Assembly (NCBI GenBank): GCA_051650305.1
Contig: JBOFIT010000111.1
Span: 47,823 to 111,822, forward strand
Direction of reading: 5' to 3'
Length of the DNA stretch: 64,000 bases
From: JBOFDK01 sp051650305
GTDB taxonomy: Bacteria > Bacillota > Clostridia > Lachnospirales > Cellulosilyticaceae
The position numbers were made by a program, and so were the translations under genes. The stretch's first letter is position 1, and the number at the start of each line of letters is the position of its first letter. The notes under the pieces are model-generated. The model worked only from the letters and a program-made list of their open reading frames with translations, was not told where the DNA came from and searched no databases. Of this stretch, positions 61,386 through 64,000 are shown piece by piece.

Positions 61386-62695
61386 TACGTTTATTAAGAG
61401 AAAGTGGGGAAAAGAACGATTTCTTTAAGGTACTGGAACAAAGAGGCAATATGGATACAGGGGAATACGCGATGCAGACAAAAGCCATTGTAAAGGCTGT
61501 ACGCGAACAAGGCGATGAAGCACTGTTTGCTTATACCAATCAGTGGGATCATCCAGATGTTTCACCAGATAATGTGAAGGTAGATAGAGAGATGATGCGC
61601 CAAGCTTTCGAGACGTTAGACGAAGACTTGAAACGCGCCATGAGTTTATCTTGTGAGCGTATTCGCCAATTCCATGAGAAGCAAAAGCAAAATACATGGA
61701 TGGATATTAAGCCTAATGGGGAAATTTTAGGGCAACGTGTCTTGCCACTTAAAAGCTGTGGGGTATATGTGCCAGGAGGCAAGGCAGCTTATCCTTCATC
61801 TGTACTTATGAATGTGGTACCCGCACAGGTAGCAGGGGTGGAACGTATCGTCATGGTAACGCCTGTATCTAAAGACGCAGGCAAAGTGCCAGAGAATGTA
61901 TTGGCAGCAGCGTATCTAGCAGGTGTAGAGGAAGTGTATACCATCGGCGGGGCACAGGCTATCGCCGCTTTAGCTTTTGGCACAGAGAGTATTCCAAAGG
62001 TGGATAAAATCGTAGGACCGGGTAATATCTATGTGGCACTTGCAAAGCGTGAGGTGTATGGATATGTGAGCATCGACTCCATAGCAGGGCCTAGTGAGAT
62101 TCTCATTGTAGCAGATGAAAGTGCCAATCCAATCTATGTTGCAGCAGACCTTTTATCCCAAGCAGAACATGATGAACTAGCATCAGCTGTGCTTGTGACT
62201 ACTAGTGAAGACTTAGCAACTAAAGTCCAAGAAGAAGTAGAACGTCTGGTGGAGCTTTTGCCAAGAAAAGAAATCTTAGCACATTCTCTTAGTCAGTACA
62301 GTGGGATTTTCATTGAAGAAACCATGGATGTAGCGTGTGACGTGGCGAATCGCATCGCACCAGAACATCTGGAACTAGCAGTGGATCATCCTTTCGACTT
62401 ACTTGGCAAAATCCAAAATGCAGGGGCAGTCTTTATGGGACACTATACCCCAGAGCCAGTGGGCGACTATATGGCGGGGCCAAACCACGTCTTACCAACC
62501 AGTGGTACAGCCAGATTCTTCTCACCTTTAGGAGTGGATGATTTCATCAAGAAAAGCAGCATCCTTTCTTTCTCAAAGGAAGCCTTAAAGGAACTTAGTG
62601 GAGACATCATTACTTTTGCAGAAAGTGAGTATCTGTATGCCCATGCACTCTCCGTTAAAGTACGCCAAGAGGGGGCTAACTTATGCGAGAAATGA
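61382..62695 (+). CDS. hisD: histidinol dehydrogenase
   Basis: 437 residues. It oxidises histidinol to histidine in two NAD+ steps. The family regions G-V-Y-V-P-G-G near 128-134, I-A-G-P-S-E-I-L-I-V-A-D, L-S-Q-A-E-H-D and A-P-E-H-L-E-L are visible, with the zinc ligands among them. ATGA overlap with hisG. The 3' end overlaps hisC. Confidence 0.97.
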   Translation: MIRLLRESGEKNDFFKVLEQRGNMDTGEYAMQTKAIVKAVREQGDEALFAYTNQWDHPDVSPDNVKVDREMMRQAFETLDEDLKRAMSLSCERIRQFHEKQKQNTWMDIKPNGEILGQRVLPLKSCGVYVPGGKAAYPSSVLMNVVPAQVAGVERIVMVTPVSKDAGKVPENVLAAAYLAGVEEVYTIGGAQAIAALAFGTESIPKVDKIVGPGNIYVALAKREVYGYVSIDSIAGPSEILIVADESANPIYVAADLLSQAEHDELASAVLVTTSEDLATKVQEEVERLVELLPRKEILAHSLSQYSGIFIEETMDVACDVANRIAPEHLELAVDHPFDLLGKIQNAGAVFMGHYTPEPVGDYMAGPNHVLPTSGTARFFSPLGVDDFIKKSSILSFSKEALKELSGDIITFAESEYLYAHALSVKVRQEGANLCEK

Positions 62696-63729
62696 TGCGT
62701 GAAGCCATTAGAGATTTGAAGCCTTATCATGCACCGTATGTAGTAGAGGGCATTAAATTAGATGCCAATGAAAACACCTATCCCATTCAAGAAGCATTGA
62801 AGGTACATATGGCACAGTGGGTGATGGAGATGCCGGTGAATTTTTATCCAGATACAGATAGTACAGCACTACGTGAAGCTATCAGTAAAGTTTATGGACT
62901 TTCGCCTACACAGGTGATTTGTGGTGTAGGGTCAGACCAATTAATTGACTGCATCTTACGAACTTTTGTGGAAAAAGATGATGTGGTATTAGCACCAGCT
63001 CCGTCTTTTAGTATGTATGGACTCAGTACCCGTATCAATGAAGGGCGCTTGATGGAAGTGGCATTAAAGGAAGACTTTAACTATGACTTAGAAGCTTTCT
63101 GTGAAGCCATTACCACTTATGACCCAAAGGTGATTTTCTTGTGCAATCCTAATAATCCTACAGGGACTTTACTAAGCACTGAAGCGCTTCAGCGAATCGT
63201 AGCAACAGCAAAGGGTATCGTCGTATTAGATGAAGCTTATGCAGAATTTCATGAGGACTGTTCTCTAGAAGTGATGAAGGCGTACCCGAATGTCATTGTC
63301 CTTCGCACGTTTTCTAAAGCCTACGGCTTAGCAGGGGCAAGGGTTGGGTATGGTTTAGCAAGTGAAGCATTGATACAGTGTCTAGAGACCGTACGCCCAC
63401 CGTATAATCTCAATATCTTCTCACAAGAAGTAGGACGCTTCGTGATGACACACAAAAAGGCGTTTGACCAAGCCATTCAGTGGATTAAAGAAACCAGAGA
63501 TGAAGTGAGAGAAAGACTGATCCAGTTTGGGATGGAGGTGGCACCTTCAGCGGCAAACTTTTTATGGATTCGCACAGAGGAACCTTTAGATACACTCCTT
63601 AAAGATGCACAGGTACATATCAAGAAATTCATGCACAAGGACACTGTGTATTACCGCATGAGTATGGGAACGAAAGAAGAGATGCAGCAAGTCATAAGCA
63701 TATTAGAAGAAGCCTTGAGTAAAAGGTAG
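62683..63729 (+). CDS. hisC: histidinol-phosphate aminotransferase
   Basis: 348 residues, class I PLP enzyme. L-D-A-N-E-N-T-Y-P near 25, the PLP lysine in R-T-F-S-K-A-Y-G-L-A-G, and N-P-N-N-P-T-G. Starts at ATG 62683 (AGAGGGGG upstream), 13 bases inside hisD; two more in-frame ATG follow at 62692 and 62695. Confidence 0.96.
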   Translation: MREMMREAIRDLKPYHAPYVVEGIKLDANENTYPIQEALKVHMAQWVMEMPVNFYPDTDSTALREAISKVYGLSPTQVICGVGSDQLIDCILRTFVEKDDVVLAPAPSFSMYGLSTRINEGRLMEVALKEDFNYDLEAFCEAITTYDPKVIFLCNPNNPTGTLLSTEALQRIVATAKGIVVLDEAYAEFHEDCSLEVMKAYPNVIVLRTFSKAYGLAGARVGYGLASEALIQCLETVRPPYNLNIFSQEVGRFVMTHKKAFDQAIQWIKETRDEVRERLIQFGMEVAPSAANFLWIRTEEPLDTLLKDAQVHIKKFMHKDTVYYRMSMGTKEEMQQVISILEEALSKR

Positions 63730-63740
63730 GAGGTGGAGCG

Positions 63741-64000
63741 ATGCGTATAGCAAGGATTGAACGTAAGACCTATGAGACACAAATCAAAGTAGAAGTGCAA
63801 TTAGATGGAACGGGACAGACAGAGATTGCCACAGGTATTGGCTTTTTTGACCATATGCTGACCCATATAGGGAAGCATAGCTTTATGGATTTGAAGATTG
63901 AAGCCAAGGGGGACTTGGAAATCGATGGCCATCATACAGTAGAAGATGTAGGGCTTGCGTTGGGGCAGGCCATACGTCAGGCATTGGGAGACCGAGTAGG
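63741..64000 (+). CDS. hisB: imidazoleglycerol-phosphate dehydratase (partial)
   Basis: The first 86 complete codons are present; the gene runs off the window end. F-F-D-H-M-L-T-H and D-G-H-H-T-V-E-D hold the manganese-binding His residues of the dehydratase. There is no phosphatase domain at the N-terminus, so histidinol phosphatase must be separate, perhaps the PHP gene at 43003. AGGAGGTGG precedes the ATG, 11 bases after hisC. Confidence 0.97.
   Translation, partial: MRIARIERKTYETQIKVEVQLDGTGQTEIATGIGFFDHMLTHIGKHSFMDLKIEAKGDLEIDGHHTVEDVGLALGQAIRQALGDRV

Overview
The window reads as chromosomal DNA of an anaerobic, spore-forming Firmicute of class Clostridia. The evidence is AT-leaning sequence with AGGAGG-type ribosome binding sites, a complete prkA-yhbH-spoVR sporulation block, recU, walJ, PyrK/PyrDB-type dihydroorotate dehydrogenase, a PyrR-type pyrimidine attenuator and short HisG with HisZ. 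I see no rRNA, tRNA, CRISPR array, prophage or intact insertion sequence. Genus-level placement (Lachnospirales/Cellulosilyticum-like) would be a guess.

Layout. 1-1820: the end of a MobA-like nucleotidyltransferase, xpt, and a twin jelly-roll protein resembling the C-terminal domain of exosporium protein BclA. 1856-14280: a surface-glycan locus: UDP-GlcNAc epimerase and dehydrogenase (TviC/TviB type), two DegT sugar aminotransferases, a GNAT, a NeuD/PglD-like acyltransferase, four glycosyltransferases, and rfbA-rfbC-rfbB for dTDP-4-keto-rhamnose (no rmlD here). 14320-18748: a protein with a His/Cys-rich metal-binding tail, glgB, and a probable ISL3 transposase relic. 18798-21431: argG-argH on the minus strand behind a candidate ARG box. 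21644-33277: mostly single genes (YesL-like, metY, YHS protein, polysaccharide deacetylase, M16C peptidase, SDR, RluA-type pseudouridine synthase, TPR-like protein, recU, GH26-like lipoprotein). 33348-37734: prkA-yhbH-spoVR. 37842-42008: walJ, a CorA-like protein, pepF. 42195-46243: dppA, a PHP phosphatase and cobC-cobS-cobT in one tight run. 46411-48432: an orphan AAA ATPase and a gph-type phosphatase. 48433-57956: the pyr operon (pyrB-pyrC-pyrF-carA-carB-pyrK-pyrD) with an elaborate leader. 58010-59262: an FMN-binding lipoprotein and a GNAT. 59489-64000: hisZ-hisG-hisD-hisC-hisB, running off the end.

How it fits together. The early glycan locus next to a BclA-like protein may decorate the spore or cell surface. 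The arginine and pyrimidine genes share carbamoyl phosphate, and the sequence shows a plausible link: a near-perfect ARG box sits on the -35 element of a candidate internal promoter in front of pyrF-carAB, while the whole operon is preceded by a PyrR attenuator. That leader also holds a 57-codon ORF whose ribosome binding site lies in the PyrR hairpin and whose stop codon lies in the terminator. This pyr control region is the most striking part of the window. Functional calls rest on motif reading by eye; no database search was run.
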